DNA of 64,000 bases from Desulfitobacterium_A sp034927245 (GCF_034927245.1 NZ_JAYFQK010000018.1:83072-147071), one strand, 5' to 3'. Positions 50,740 through 59,506 are shown, numbered from the stretch's first letter. The notes: generated from the sequence alone by a model not told the origin. Program-made: numbers and translations.

Positions 50740-52479
50740 ATGAACAAAATGAATCTGCGTAACTTCGAAAACTTTATGGATAAAAAAATCTTGGCGAGAG
50801 GCTTAGACTACTATGAAAATGAATGCGTTTCCTCCATTGAAGAAAGAAACGCTAACGAATATGAAGCTGAGGTTGAGGGTACAGATCTCTACATTGTGAA
50901 AGTCGAACTTGATGATCAGGGCAATATCATCCATACAGAATGTGACTGTCCCTATGACCTGTGTGAATATTGTAAGCACCAAGTAGCCGTTTTTATGGTA
51001 TTGCGGGATATGTTAAATAAGTCAGTAGATGGAAAAGAAATCGAAGCTAAAGGGCCTGATGCAAGTGTGAAGATAAATAAGATTCCTGTGATGAAAAAGG
51101 TCAAGAGTACAGATATCAAGAAAATACTATCCGAGCGAACCAAGGGTGAACTCGTAGAGTTTCTTTATAATCTTGCTATGGAATATGAAGAAATCAAGCA
51201 ACGGATCGAATTAAACTTTGACAGCGAAAATGATGCGAAAGAACTCCAGCGATGTATGAAGCTGATTCAAACATATATTAACAAAAATGCTGATCGGTCG
51301 GGCTTTATTTCTTATAGTGATGTGTATGACGCCGTAAAAGGTGCCGAAATGGTTTTGGAAAAAGCGCGGCATGCTTTTGATCAGGATAAAATAATGCATT
51401 CTCTTGATCTTATTTTATGTGTTGTACATGAAATGGTGGATCTGCTCCAGTACTGTGATGACTCTGACGGTATCGTTGGTGGTGTCATTGATGAAAGTTT
51501 CCAACAGGTTGACGAACTTTTAGAGACTGAAGATTTAGGCTCGCATGGGAAAGAACGAATTTTCGAAAAGCTGATTGAAGAAGCATCCAATCCCCGGTAC
51601 GAGGGGTGGTCTGATTGGCGCCTTGATTGGCTCGATAAGTGTTCCCGGCTTGTTGACAGTCAAAAACTGCGAAATAAGCTCGAAGCTTGCTTGCTAGAGC
51701 TAACGGAAAGAGAGAAAGGAAGTTCTTGGAGCACGGATTATTTCAAGGAAAGGGTCAATTTAATCCGGTACCATTTAATTGAACGCTGCGATGGCCGGGA
51801 AAAGGCTGTGGAGTTTATCGAACAGAACCTGGATTTCTCAGAGTTTAGGGCCATGGCCATTGAACAGGCCATGAAGGAGAAGGATTATACGCGCGTGATT
51901 CAGCTTGCTCTTGAGGGGGAAGCACATGATAAAAATAGGTGGGGTTTGGTCAAACAGTGGAAGGAAAGCCGATATAAGGCCTGCAGTTTTTCGGGAAAAC
52001 TTAACGATCAGCGCAGCATTGCGATGGACTTGATCTTGGATGGAGATTTTGCCTATTATCAGGAGCTTAAGAGTACGTATGACCCAAAGGAATGGCCTGC
52101 GATTTATCCTAAAATTATTGTTCTGTTGGAGAATCAGAAAAAAACGCATCAGTATGTATATACTCGGATTTTGATTGAGGAAGGTGAAAAGCAAAAACTG
52201 CTTGAACATGTTCAAGGAAGTCCATCCTTAGTGGAGAGTTTTTACAAGTATCTTCTTCCCGACTTCAAGGAAGAGGTCTATGCAATATTTAGGCGTTATA
52301 TAGAAGAGGCCGCTGCCAAGGCTAATTCCCGCAAAGATTATCAAAGGGTTTGCCAGATTATCCGTTCTTTGAAAAAAGCCGGTGGGAGTGAACACGCCAG
52401 ACAATCTAAACTGAGGTTGATGGAAAAGTATCCAAGAAGACCGGCCTTTAGAGATGAGTTGACCAAGATTAAACTTTAG
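50740..52479 (+). CDS. SWIM zinc-finger protein
   Basis: A 579-residue protein. The SWIM motif is near residues 64-80: CDCPYDLCEYCKH fits CxC...CxH. The rest, from about residue 115, is highly charged and helical with TPR-like repeats (for example EARHDKNRWGLVKQWKESRYKA-type segments) and no enzyme motif. SWIM domains bind DNA or proteins. The gene is followed 26 bases later by a pRiA4b ORF-3-type gene; the pair recurs in Firmicutes but its function is undescribed. Confidence 0.85.
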   Translation: MNKMNLRNFENFMDKKILARGLDYYENECVSSIEERNANEYEAEVEGTDLYIVKVELDDQGNIIHTECDCPYDLCEYCKHQVAVFMVLRDMLNKSVDGKEIEAKGPDASVKINKIPVMKKVKSTDIKKILSERTKGELVEFLYNLAMEYEEIKQRIELNFDSENDAKELQRCMKLIQTYINKNADRSGFISYSDVYDAVKGAEMVLEKARHAFDQDKIMHSLDLILCVVHEMVDLLQYCDDSDGIVGGVIDESFQQVDELLETEDLGSHGKERIFEKLIEEASNPRYEGWSDWRLDWLDKCSRLVDSQKLRNKLEACLLELTEREKGSSWSTDYFKERVNLIRYHLIERCDGREKAVEFIEQNLDFSEFRAMAIEQAMKEKDYTRVIQLALEGEAHDKNRWGLVKQWKESRYKACSFSGKLNDQRSIAMDLILDGDFAYYQELKSTYDPKEWPAIYPKIIVLLENQKKTHQYVYTRILIEEGEKQKLLEHVQGSPSLVESFYKYLLPDFKEEVYAIFRRYIEEAAAKANSRKDYQRVCQIIRSLKKAGGSEHARQSKLRLMEKYPRRPAFRDELTKIKL

Positions 52480-52505
52480 AACGAAGAGAATTGAAGGAGG
52501 ACAAG

Positions 52506-53555
52506 ATGAAAAACAAAATAAGCGGTAATAAAGATGAATTTACATCGGTTCATCTTCATTTGGAACTGAAAGATGAGTTCCTGACGGAATATCAGAGAAG
52601 AATGCTTAAAAGATATGGGGAATCTTCGACGGGTGAGGCTATATGCAGGGATATTCTTATACCATCCGATATGCCGCTTCATAACCTGCACTATGCAATC
52701 CAAAAACTCTATGGCTGGCAAAATTCACATTTGCGCCGTTTCCTTCTACCGGAAGAAGTTTATCAAAAACTGACCGGCGGTACTGTTAAAGGATGGGCGA
52801 ATTTAGTGGGGACCTTATTTCAGCCGCCGTCCGAATCAGAGGAAGATATTTTCTGGGATGATGATTATGAAAAAGGCAGTGCAAATGCATGGCTTAAGAA
52901 GAAATATGTCGGACCGTATTTTTACGGCGGGGAGTTGGAGCATCCGAAAATTGCGCAAAAAGATGTGCAGCAGCTCATGGATGAATTTAAGATGATTGAT
53001 GTCAAAGAGCCATTTCAAGATTTCATGGCCCGAGCTGAACAGGATGGAGACAGGGAAATCAAAACTTTGCGCCAAGCCCCTTTGATTGAGTTGACTCTTG
53101 AAGAAATGAATTCGTCTTTTATCATTGAAGGTGGAACAGAAAGTTTGTTGGAACGACTGGAAGTCAGCAAAGTTTTAGCAGACAAAGATGAAGAGCTTGA
53201 TGAAAAAAGACTGTTTCCCGTAACAAAGGAACTGATTTATAATTATGATTTCGGTGATAATTGGACGATTATCATAACCAAGGAACGGGATTGCGGGGAT
53301 TTGCTGAAAAGTGGGTTGGTTTCCCATGAAGAGATTGACGATGCGAATGAAATTGTACTGAATGAGCATAGACCGGTTTGCATTCATAAAGACGGTGTTT
53401 CTTTGCTTGATGATGTAGGCGGACTAAGCGGATTTGCCGATTTTTTAGGGTCTGTTTATGAAAGTGACGACAAAGAAGAAAGAAATGAACTTCGTGCTTG
53501 GGCCAAGAGCCTTGGCTGGAGTGAAAAAAAGACGGCTAATAAAAGGATATTATAG
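52506..53555 (+). CDS. Plasmid pRiA4b ORF-3-like protein
   Basis: A 349-residue protein of the pRiA4b ORF-3 family (also found as a passenger in IS1096-type elements). Signature parts are ICRDILIPSDMPLHNLHYAIQKLYGWQNSHL in the first third and the FTYDYGDNW-like LIYNYDFGDNWTIIITKERD, followed by HRPVCIHKDG and a DDVGGLSGFADF stretch. Start 52506 lies behind AAGGAGG; a TTG at 52491 would lie inside that site. Co-transcribed with the SWIM protein. Function unknown. Confidence 0.88.
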   Translation: MKNKISGNKDEFTSVHLHLELKDEFLTEYQRRMLKRYGESSTGEAICRDILIPSDMPLHNLHYAIQKLYGWQNSHLRRFLLPEEVYQKLTGGTVKGWANLVGTLFQPPSESEEDIFWDDDYEKGSANAWLKKKYVGPYFYGGELEHPKIAQKDVQQLMDEFKMIDVKEPFQDFMARAEQDGDREIKTLRQAPLIELTLEEMNSSFIIEGGTESLLERLEVSKVLADKDEELDEKRLFPVTKELIYNYDFGDNWTIIITKERDCGDLLKSGLVSHEEIDDANEIVLNEHRPVCIHKDGVSLLDDVGGLSGFADFLGSVYESDDKEERNELRAWAKSLGWSEKKTANKRIL

Positions 53556-53737
53556 AGGTCTCCACGTTTCATTCCACCCATAGATTTTGAAGGTGAATGT
53601 CGGATGGATTCGTGTTAAAAAATTTGTTGCAAAATTTATGATACGAGGGGGTAAAGAGAGATAAAGAGGCTTGTCATTTTGAACGAGGTGGCTTGCCAGG
53701 TCTTCCTTGGAATTAAACTCATACGAATCCAATATTG

Positions 53738-53827
53738 TTACTTGCTAATCCATAAGATCAAGGTAATGACGCTAAGTATTAAAGCGAGAGTACTGATGGT
53801 CAGGGTGACTTTTTCAATTGATTTCAT
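53738..53827 (-). CDS. 29-residue single-span membrane peptide (Hol-Tox-like)
   Basis: ATG at 53827 with AAAGGAGTGA ideally placed upstream. The peptide starts MKSIEKVTLTISTLALILS and ends VITLILWISK: a short amphipathic start, one membrane helix and a basic end, as in putative holin-like or type I toxins of Firmicutes. It lies 45 bases downstream of the LysR gene on the same strand. Short length means it could be chance. Confidence 0.5.
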   Translation of the reverse strand: MKSIEKVTLTISTLALILSVITLILWISK

Positions 53828-53872
53828 GGCCGTCACTCCTTTGATTTTTATGATGGGGATAGTAGAAAACTT

Positions 53873-54772
53873 TTAATTTTGTCGCCATTTTACAGCATGT
53901 TGTCTAACAAGAAGCAAGAATTCATGCAATGCTGGGGATAACCATTTCTTTCTGTGAAACGCAATCTGGGTGGCTAGACGTTCTTGTCTGTCATCCCATG
54001 CCAGTAGAACGAGTTTACCTTCACGCACCTCATTTTGCACGGTGATAAGCGGGAGAAGTGAAAGACCCAGTCCTGACATAACACAGTTTTTAATGGCTTC
54101 AATGCTCCAAAACTCAAGGTCAGGATTGAGAAAGATTCCGTGGCTGTTAAGATGGTGTTCAAACAATGCACGGTAGGTACATCCCTGCTCGGTTTGAAGT
54201 ATAGTTTCGTCTTTTAAATTGGCAGGTTCTACATGCTCACAATGGACAAGCGGATGGTCCGGTGGTGCAATGAGAGCCATTTTTTCGTGTACGAGGGTTT
54301 CAATGTGCAGATCCCGGTCTTCCGTCTCCGGTTGTAGCAGAAAAGCAAGATCCAATTCTCCTGAGCGGATAAGGTCACGTAATTCCCAACATACACCGGG
54401 CTTTAAAATAATATTGACTTCCGGATAACGGCTTTTATATTCACGGATAATATCCGGTAAGCGAAAGGCAGCCAGCGATTCCGGAGCGCCAATCGTCAGT
54501 GTACCTGCAAGAGCAGTGTCCGACCGGATCGCCTCTTTAGCCAAGGTATGCATTTTATTAATTTCTTGGGCGTACGGGATAAGTCGCCGTCCGGCATCGG
54601 TGAGGACAATTGTTCTGCCTAACCTGTCAAATAAAGGTGTTTCAAGTTCTGCTTCGAGTGCTTGGATCTGAGCGGTTACGCTTGACTGGGCGTATCCCAA
54701 CTTATTAGCGGCGCGGGTAAAACTACCCGTTTCGACCACAACAAGAAATGTAAACAAATTACGCAATTCCAA
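53873..54772 (-). CDS. LysR-family transcriptional regulator
   Basis: A 299-residue LTTR. N-terminal HTH (LRNLFTFLVVVETGSFTRAANKLGYAQSSVTAQIQALEAEL) and a periplasmic-binding-type effector domain (about 90-295). It is divergent from the amino-acid permease gene and very likely controls it through the CATCG/CGATG repeats at 54792-54818. Confidence 0.93.
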   Translation of the reverse strand: MELRNLFTFLVVVETGSFTRAANKLGYAQSSVTAQIQALEAELETPLFDRLGRTIVLTDAGRRLIPYAQEINKMHTLAKEAIRSDTALAGTLTIGAPESLAAFRLPDIIREYKSRYPEVNIILKPGVCWELRDLIRSGELDLAFLLQPETEDRDLHIETLVHEKMALIAPPDHPLVHCEHVEPANLKDETILQTEQGCTYRALFEHHLNSHGIFLNPDLEFWSIEAIKNCVMSGLGLSLLPLITVQNEVREGKLVLLAWDDRQERLATQIAFHRKKWLSPALHEFLLLVRQHAVKWRQN

Positions 54773-54791
54773 TTCCCAATCTCCCTTTTAT

Positions 54792-54818
54792 CATCGATTT
54801 TTACGATGTATATCATCG
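54792..54818. promoter_or_regulatory. LysR operator in the divergent promoter region
   Basis: CATCG-N7-CGATG-TATAT-CATCG: two overlapping inverted repeats (54792-54808 and 54804-54818). This suits the T-N11-A type of LysR site and sits between the LysR gene and the permease. Confidence 0.6.
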
Positions 54819-54890
54819 GAATCTTCCGTTTTCCTGATAATATCATTATCTGATACTATTAGAGAAAGCTCAAGTGAGACGGGAGAGAAA

Positions 54891-56174
54891 ATGATGAGTA
54901 ATGAAAGTAGACTTAACGGTACTATCGGATTGCCGCAGGCGATAGCTCTATATATCGGAGCCGTATTAGGATCGGGAGTTCTAATCGTTCCCGGGTTGGC
55001 AGCAGAGATAGCCGGCCCGGCTTCTTTGCTGGCGTGGGGACTTATGACTTTGCTGATATTGCCACTAGCATTGTCTATGGGGCTGCTCTCGTCTAAGTTT
55101 CCGAACGCTGGAGGGGTTTCCTATTTTGTAACAAGGGCATTTGGACCGGAAGCTGGATCGCTTGTTGGCTGGTTTTTCCTCATGTCTGTACCGATTGGTG
55201 CTCCTGTGGCTGCCTTGACGGGTGCCGGCTATATGTCAGCAGCTATGGGCTGGGGTGATGGTATGCGAGTAACCCTGGCAGCCGTAATGCTCGCGGTTGG
55301 ACTATTAATTAACTTTGTCGGCATGAAAGTAGCTGGTCAGGTGCAAATTGCTGTTGTCCTGGCAATCGTTGTTATGTTGATGGTAGTCATTATAGGGGCC
55401 GTACCTAATATTGAGTATGTGAATTTTAAGCCTTTCATGCCCCATGGCTGGTTGAGTGTAGGACAGGCTGCTTCTATTTTGTTCTGGTGTTATATCGGGT
55501 GGGAGGCGGTCTCCCATTTATCCGAAGAATTCTTAGATCCGCAACGTGCAGCGGTCAAAGGAGTAACTATTGCTGCTGTCATTGTTGGGTTACTGTATTT
55601 TCTAACGGCATTTGCCACTGTTGGGACACATAATTACAATACAACAGGATCGGATGTTTCGCTCGTATTGGTTATAAGTAAGCTTTTTGGGCAATGGGGG
55701 GCTTTAGCTGCCGGATTAACAGGTGTGTTCATATGTACTGCGACTATTATCGCTTATGAGGGTGCAGCTTCCCGTCTTGCGTATGCCTTAGCCCGAGAGG
55801 GGAAGGCTCCACGTTGGATGAGTGTTTTGTCAAAACGATTTGGCACGCCAATCGGTGGAATTGCCTTTCTTGCCCTATGCTTTGTGGTTGTTCTTTATAT
55901 ATATGCCAGTGGAACAATTTCCCTAACAACCCTTATTCAAATACCAAATGCAACCTTTATTCTTACATATCTTGGCGGCTGTGCAGCCGGAATCCGGCTG
56001 TTAAAAGGAAGTTTTTGGGGAGTACGCATAAGCTGGCTTTCCTTCCTTTCAACAGCGGTTGTATTTCCATTCGTTGGCTGGGCAATTTTCTACCCATTGG
56101 TCATTATGGCCGGTTTTTGGATAGCAAGACAATTAAGAAATAAAAACAGTTTGCCATATAAGTTCCGCTGCTAG
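54891..56174 (+). CDS. APC-superfamily amino-acid transporter (YjeH-like)
   Basis: A 427-residue membrane protein with about 12 spans. LPQAIALYIGAVLGSGVLIVPGLAAEIAGPASLLAWG and the FPNAGGVSYFVTRAFGPEAGSLVGWFFLMSVPIGAPVAAL region are close to E. coli YjeH, an exporter of methionine and branched-chain amino acids. Substrate is inferred only by similarity. Start may be the second ATG (54894). Regulated with the divergent LysR gene. Confidence 0.85.
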   Translation: MMSNESRLNGTIGLPQAIALYIGAVLGSGVLIVPGLAAEIAGPASLLAWGLMTLLILPLALSMGLLSSKFPNAGGVSYFVTRAFGPEAGSLVGWFFLMSVPIGAPVAALTGAGYMSAAMGWGDGMRVTLAAVMLAVGLLINFVGMKVAGQVQIAVVLAIVVMLMVVIIGAVPNIEYVNFKPFMPHGWLSVGQAASILFWCYIGWEAVSHLSEEFLDPQRAAVKGVTIAAVIVGLLYFLTAFATVGTHNYNTTGSDVSLVLVISKLFGQWGALAAGLTGVFICTATIIAYEGAASRLAYALAREGKAPRWMSVLSKRFGTPIGGIAFLALCFVVVLYIYASGTISLTTLIQIPNATFILTYLGGCAAGIRLLKGSFWGVRISWLSFLSTAVVFPFVGWAIFYPLVIMAGFWIARQLRNKNSLPYKFRC

Positions 56175-56292
56175 ATTTATATAAAGTTTTCCCCTTGCTC
56201 AGACCTGACGGCTTATGGCGTACAGCCGGGATACCCGATGGATTTGGAGTTGGAGGAAAACGATATGAATCATGCATAAGCCGGCGTGAATA

Positions 56293-56319
56293 AAAAGTCC
56301 AGTATTATACTGGACTTTT
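56293..56319 (+). terminator. Terminator after the permease
   Basis: A 12-bp stem AAAAGTCCAGTA (56293-56304) with TACTGGACTTTT (56308-56319), three-base loop. Confidence 0.85.
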
Positions 56320-56443
56320 CGGGTTTTTAGGGCAAATTAAGCATCGTTTATTAAGGTAGGGGTTGAGTGCCGGAGATCCTAAGAAAAATAATTCCGGTCG
56401 GTGTTGAGTTAACTTTGACTGGCAATTTTCTAAAGCATAGTGG

Positions 56444-56761
56444 TTAGGTTAAATTCGAATAAGAAGCAGCGTCTAAAATAGAGCTCAGTAATCCGGAAAA
56501 GCGGATATCTAGGTCATTATTACGAAGCGAAAGAAAATGCTGAGTTCCCTCGATACGAACGTTAATTATGCCCGATTCACGCAGTACTTTTAGATGATGA
56601 GATAGTGTCGATTTTGGAACTGAGAGCGCGAGTGAACCACAAGACAGGTCACTATTTTTTGCTAATTTAACGACGATATCTAAACGAGTTGGATCACTCA
56701 GTGCGTAAAGAACCGATGTTAAATTAATATCATTAATGTTTGGATGAATTGGTTTTTTCAA
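56444..56761 (-). CDS. ArsR-family transcriptional regulator
   Basis: A small winged-helix repressor, about 105 residues from the chosen start. The HTH is ALSDPTRLDIVVKLAKN...KSTLSHHLKVLRESGIINVRIEGTQ. TTG at 56761 behind GGTGGTGA is preferred because the frame further upstream (to 56812) would contain the likely -10 box (TATAAT, minus strand, 56796-56801). No metal-binding cysteine pair is evident apart from one Cys. Divergent from the NTF2-like and VOC genes. Confidence 0.85.
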   Translation of the reverse strand: MKKPIHPNINDINLTSVLYALSDPTRLDIVVKLAKNSDLSCGSLALSVPKSTLSHHLKVLRESGIINVRIEGTQHFLSLRNNDLDIRFSGLLSSILDAASYSNLT

Positions 56762-56790
56762 ATGATTCACCACCGAATAAAATATTATTG

Positions 56791-56820
56791 TTGCCATTAT
56801 ATCACAAAGCATAGTATAAT
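56791..56820 (+). promoter_or_regulatory. Promoter of the NTF2-like/VOC operon
   Basis: TTGCCA at 56791-56796 and TATAAT at 56815-56820, spacer 18. It overlaps the minus-strand -10 box of the ArsR gene. Confidence 0.65.
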
Positions 56821-56851
56821 TCTATTGTTCTAACGTTGTAGAACAATAGAA
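56820..56851. promoter_or_regulatory. 13-bp inverted repeat, probable ArsR operator
   Basis: TTCTATTGTTCTA (56820-56832) and TAGAACAATAGAA (56839-56851) with spacer ACGTTG. It starts at the -10 box and ends at the ribosome site of the divergent gene, ideal for repression. Confidence 0.75.
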
Positions 56852-56866
56852 GGAGGAGATGTAACC

Positions 56867-57220
56867 GTGACCACTCTTGACCAGTATTTTCAGTTGTCTG
56901 ACTCGGCGGGGGCAGATGAGATTATTTTTGAAAAACTAATTAACTTATTTTCCGAACAAGCTGTACTAAAACCGGCTGGTGCAAAAGAAATAAAGGGTAA
57001 AGAAGCAATAAGAAAATTCTTTAAAGAGTTCTTTAGGAGAAATGAAGAGTTACATCATGTTTGGCAAACACAGCCATCTGGGCAAAAACTCGAAACAACT
57101 TGGGCGGTTTCCGGTCGAAGGATTGATGGTGAGATTTTTTGTCTAAAAGGAATAGATATTGCTGAATTGGATGAAATGAACAAAATTAGAACTTTAGAGG
57201 TCCAATTCAAAATTCAATAG
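56867..57220 (+). CDS. SnoaL/NTF2-like small protein
   Basis: A 117-residue cone-shaped NTF2-like fold: IFEKLINLFSEQAVLKPAGAKEIKGKEAIRKFFKEFFRRNEELHHVW and a C-terminal sheet ending EVQFKIQ. It could be an enzyme or a binding domain for small hydrophobic molecules. GTG start behind AGAAGGAGGAG. Followed by a VOC gene 18 bases later, under the same ArsR operator. Confidence 0.75.
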   Translation: MTTLDQYFQLSDSAGADEIIFEKLINLFSEQAVLKPAGAKEIKGKEAIRKFFKEFFRRNEELHHVWQTQPSGQKLETTWAVSGRRIDGEIFCLKGIDIAELDEMNKIRTLEVQFKIQ

Positions 57221-57238
57221 AATCGAGGGGCATGAATA

Positions 57239-57601
57239 ATGAAAATACTCAAAACTCTAATAAGGGTAACCGTTAATGATTTAGACTCAGCTTTATCATT
57301 TTACGAAAATCTTCTGGGTATAAAAGCCCAGTCGCGGTTTGGTTACCCTGAAATGAAATTGGAATTGGCAACCGTAGGAGATATATTATTAATCGCCGGT
57401 TCGAAAGAGGTCCTAAAACCTTTTCAAGATACAAACGGAACTTTTCTCGTTGATTCTGTCGAGGAATTTAAAAATTATCTTGAGCAACAGGGAGGAAAAA
57501 TTATCGGTAGGATTAAGGATGTCCCGACAGGTCGGAATATGATAGTTAAACACCCTGACGGAGCCGTAATTGAGTATGTTGAACATTTCAAGCAGGTATA
57601 G
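57239..57601 (+). CDS. Glyoxalase/VOC-superfamily protein
   Basis: A 120-residue protein with paired beta-alpha-beta-beta-beta modules (TLIRVTVNDLDSALSFYENLLGIK and GTFLVDSVEEFKNYLEQQGGKIIGRIKDVPTGRNMIVKHPDGAVIEYVEHF). The usual metal positions are partly present. Possible roles are glyoxalase, dioxygenase or drug-binding (bleomycin/fosfomycin-like). Co-transcribed with the NTF2-like gene. Confidence 0.85.
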   Translation: MKILKTLIRVTVNDLDSALSFYENLLGIKAQSRFGYPEMKLELATVGDILLIAGSKEVLKPFQDTNGTFLVDSVEEFKNYLEQQGGKIIGRIKDVPTGRNMIVKHPDGAVIEYVEHFKQV

Positions 57602-57679
57602 CTTAGGTAGGAAAGCATTTGACAAAAGCTATAATTGATTGTAGTATGTTATCAATACAATTTAAAATTTCGTAAATAC

Positions 57680-57945
57680 GATGATTGAGAAGAGTAAATT
57701 CTGTAACATGGAAAAGAGAGCTTATCATGGGTGGAAGATAAGATGTGTGAAAGAATTAAAAATCACTCATGAGTAGCAAGCTGAATGATACTTATTGTGT
57801 AGGCAACACCGGCTGCAACCGTTATATTGCCGCATATTGAATAGGATTTCCTTGAGATATGTTGAGAGGTTACTTCTGGTAACAAATAGGGTGGTAACGC
57901 AGAGTTATAGACTTTGTCTCTAATGATTGAGATAAAGTCTATTTT
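57680..57945 (+). promoter_or_regulatory. T-box riboswitch leader
   Basis: The T-box sequence AGGGTGGTAACGC is at 57888-57900 and a terminator stem (57907-57920 with 57929-57942, then TTTTATTT) follows. Stem I features: ATGATTGA at 57680, AGTA, AATTCT pairing with AGAATT, and GAGTAGCAAGCTGAA. The UGGT in the T-box calls for a tRNA with discriminator A. The specifier is not certain: AUC (Ile) or AAA (Lys) both fall in the loop. It controls the gene at 57990. Confidence 0.8.
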
Positions 57946-57989
57946 ATTTCTGGAATGATTTTTGGAATAAATAAAGGGAGGGGTTCAAG

Positions 57990-59066
57990 ATGAGTGCTTA
58001 TAGTGTCTTTTTACCAAACTACAGTATCGGGGATGACGTATACAAAGAAATTCCTAAAATTTGCGAACCTTATGGTAGGAAAGCAGTTGTTATTGGCGGT
58101 AAAACAGCCATGGCGAAAGCCCGGGAAGCCCTTTTAGAAGGGATTAAAGGATCAAAGATTGAGATCGTCGATTTTATATGGTTTGGCGGCGACGCTTCGT
58201 ATAAGAATGTCGAGATGCTTAAGAAAAATCTAATCGTGGCTAACGCTGATATGGTATTTGCCGTAGGGGGCGGAAGAAGTCTCGACACAAGTAAAACGAT
58301 GTGTGATCAGATAGGAAAGCCTATTTTCACTTTTCCCACGATTGCTTCCAATTGCGCGCCCGTTACAGCGGTAGCCGTTATTTATGATGATAATCATGTT
58401 TTCCAAGAATTATATTTCCCGAAAAAGCCGGCTGCCCATAGCTTCATTAATACGAAGATAATCGCCGAAGCCCCCAGTCATTTTATCTGGGCCGGCATCG
58501 GAGATGCTTTATCCAAAGAATATGAATGTACATTTTCCTCAAGAGGGGATCAACTGGACCATACGAATCTTTTAGGGGTTGAAATAAGCCGCCGCTGTGC
58601 AGAACCTCTTCTAAAGTATGGCCGGAAAGCGTATGAGGATGCTGAAGCTCATCGCGTGACTTTTGACTTGGAACAAGTTATTCTTACGATCATGATTACA
58701 ACCGGTCTTGTGTCTGTATTGGTTGCCAATGATTATAACAGTTGCCTGGCTCATTCCGTTTATTATGGTTGTACGACCTTAGAAAAAATTGAAAAGAATC
58801 ACCTGCATGGTGAAGTGGTTTCTTATGGAGTTCTCGTTCTGTTGACGTGTGACAAGCAATTTGAAGAACGTGACAGGGTCTATCGTTTCAATAAGAGCAT
58901 AGGACTTCCCACCTGTTTAGCCGATATTGAAGTGGATGAAAAAGATCTGGATAGAGTTCTGGATAAAGCGATGGAAACAGGCGATATCAAGCATGTTCCG
59001 TATCAAATAACAAGAGAAATGATTTATAACGCCATCATGGATGTAGAAAAACTAAAACAATCGTAA
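57990..59066 (+). CDS. Iron-type/glycerol-dehydrogenase-family enzyme, HcxA-like
   Basis: A 358-residue NAD(P)H-dependent dehydrogenase. NAD-site motifs GGGRSLDTSKTM and FPTIASNCAPVTAVAV; metal ligands in GIGDALSKEYE, CLAHSVYYG and NHLHGEVVSYG. The C-terminal end (DIKHVPYQITREMIYNAI) is closer to E. coli hydroxycarboxylate dehydrogenase HcxA (YbdH) than to GldA, so reduction of 2-oxo acids derived from amino acids is suggested. A T-box leader gives amino-acid-responsive control, which fits that idea. GGGAGGGG precedes ATG. Confidence 0.85.
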   Translation: MSAYSVFLPNYSIGDDVYKEIPKICEPYGRKAVVIGGKTAMAKAREALLEGIKGSKIEIVDFIWFGGDASYKNVEMLKKNLIVANADMVFAVGGGRSLDTSKTMCDQIGKPIFTFPTIASNCAPVTAVAVIYDDNHVFQELYFPKKPAAHSFINTKIIAEAPSHFIWAGIGDALSKEYECTFSSRGDQLDHTNLLGVEISRRCAEPLLKYGRKAYEDAEAHRVTFDLEQVILTIMITTGLVSVLVANDYNSCLAHSVYYGCTTLEKIEKNHLHGEVVSYGVLVLLTCDKQFEERDRVYRFNKSIGLPTCLADIEVDEKDLDRVLDKAMETGDIKHVPYQITREMIYNAIMDVEKLKQS

Positions 59067-59171
59067 GAATGTAAGAATCGTAAGAATCTACACACACCCA
59101 TAAACTACCCTTCTACGTTGTTTGGACTGAACGTTAGGAGGGGTTTTCCCACTCCCTTCCATATTAAATGA

Positions 59172-59201
59172 TTGGCTTAATGAGATGATGTAGATTATAA
59201 T
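59172..59201 (+). promoter_or_regulatory. Promoter of the cobalamin-uptake operon
   Basis: TTGGCT at 59172-59177 and TATAAT at 59196-59201, spacer 18, directly upstream of the riboswitch. Confidence 0.6.
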
Positions 59202-59215
59202 AGAGCCAATGGGTA

Positions 59216-59410
59216 AACTAAAACTCAATATAACCGTGAATAGGTTCCCCTGAAGGGGAAAGAGGGAAGCCGGTGGAATTCCGGCGCGGTCCCGCCACTG
59301 TAATTTGGAATGGTATTTTGCCAAAGGCCACTGTCTACGGATGGGAAGGCGCAAAATACTTTGCCATAAGCCAGGAGACCTACCTATTCATAAGAAACGT
59401 ACGACCCTTC
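59216..59410 (+). promoter_or_regulatory. Cobalamin (AdoCbl-type) riboswitch
   Basis: All core landmarks are visible: GGTTCCCC-TGAA-GGGGAA, GGGAAGCCGGTG...CCGGCGCGGTCCCGCCACTG (GCCACTG at 59294-59300) and the B12 box AAGCCAGGAGACC at 59368-59380. A terminator hairpin at 59466-59501 sits between it and btuF, so control is by transcription termination when cobalamin is plentiful. Confidence 0.93.
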
Positions 59411-59465
59411 GAGGACAAGGATTAAGCGTCTCGTTGCAGCCATCCGCTGCAATTCTGCATTCGCC

Positions 59466-59506
59466 AAAAACTCTTCCAGCCATGGGGTCGGAAGAGTTTT
59501 TATATT
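59466..59506 (+). terminator. Riboswitch-controlled terminator
   Basis: AAAAACTCTTCC (59466-59477) pairs with GGAAGAGTTTTT (59490-59501), followed by TATATTTT. Confidence 0.85.

Noticed and set aside
53679..53876. 65-residue plus-strand frame near the LysR gene
   Set aside because: It is antisense to the better supported 29-residue peptide gene and lacks a good ribosome site.
59088..59354. 88-residue minus-strand frame before btuF
   Set aside because: It lies over the cobalamin riboswitch and promoter, which explain the sequence better.
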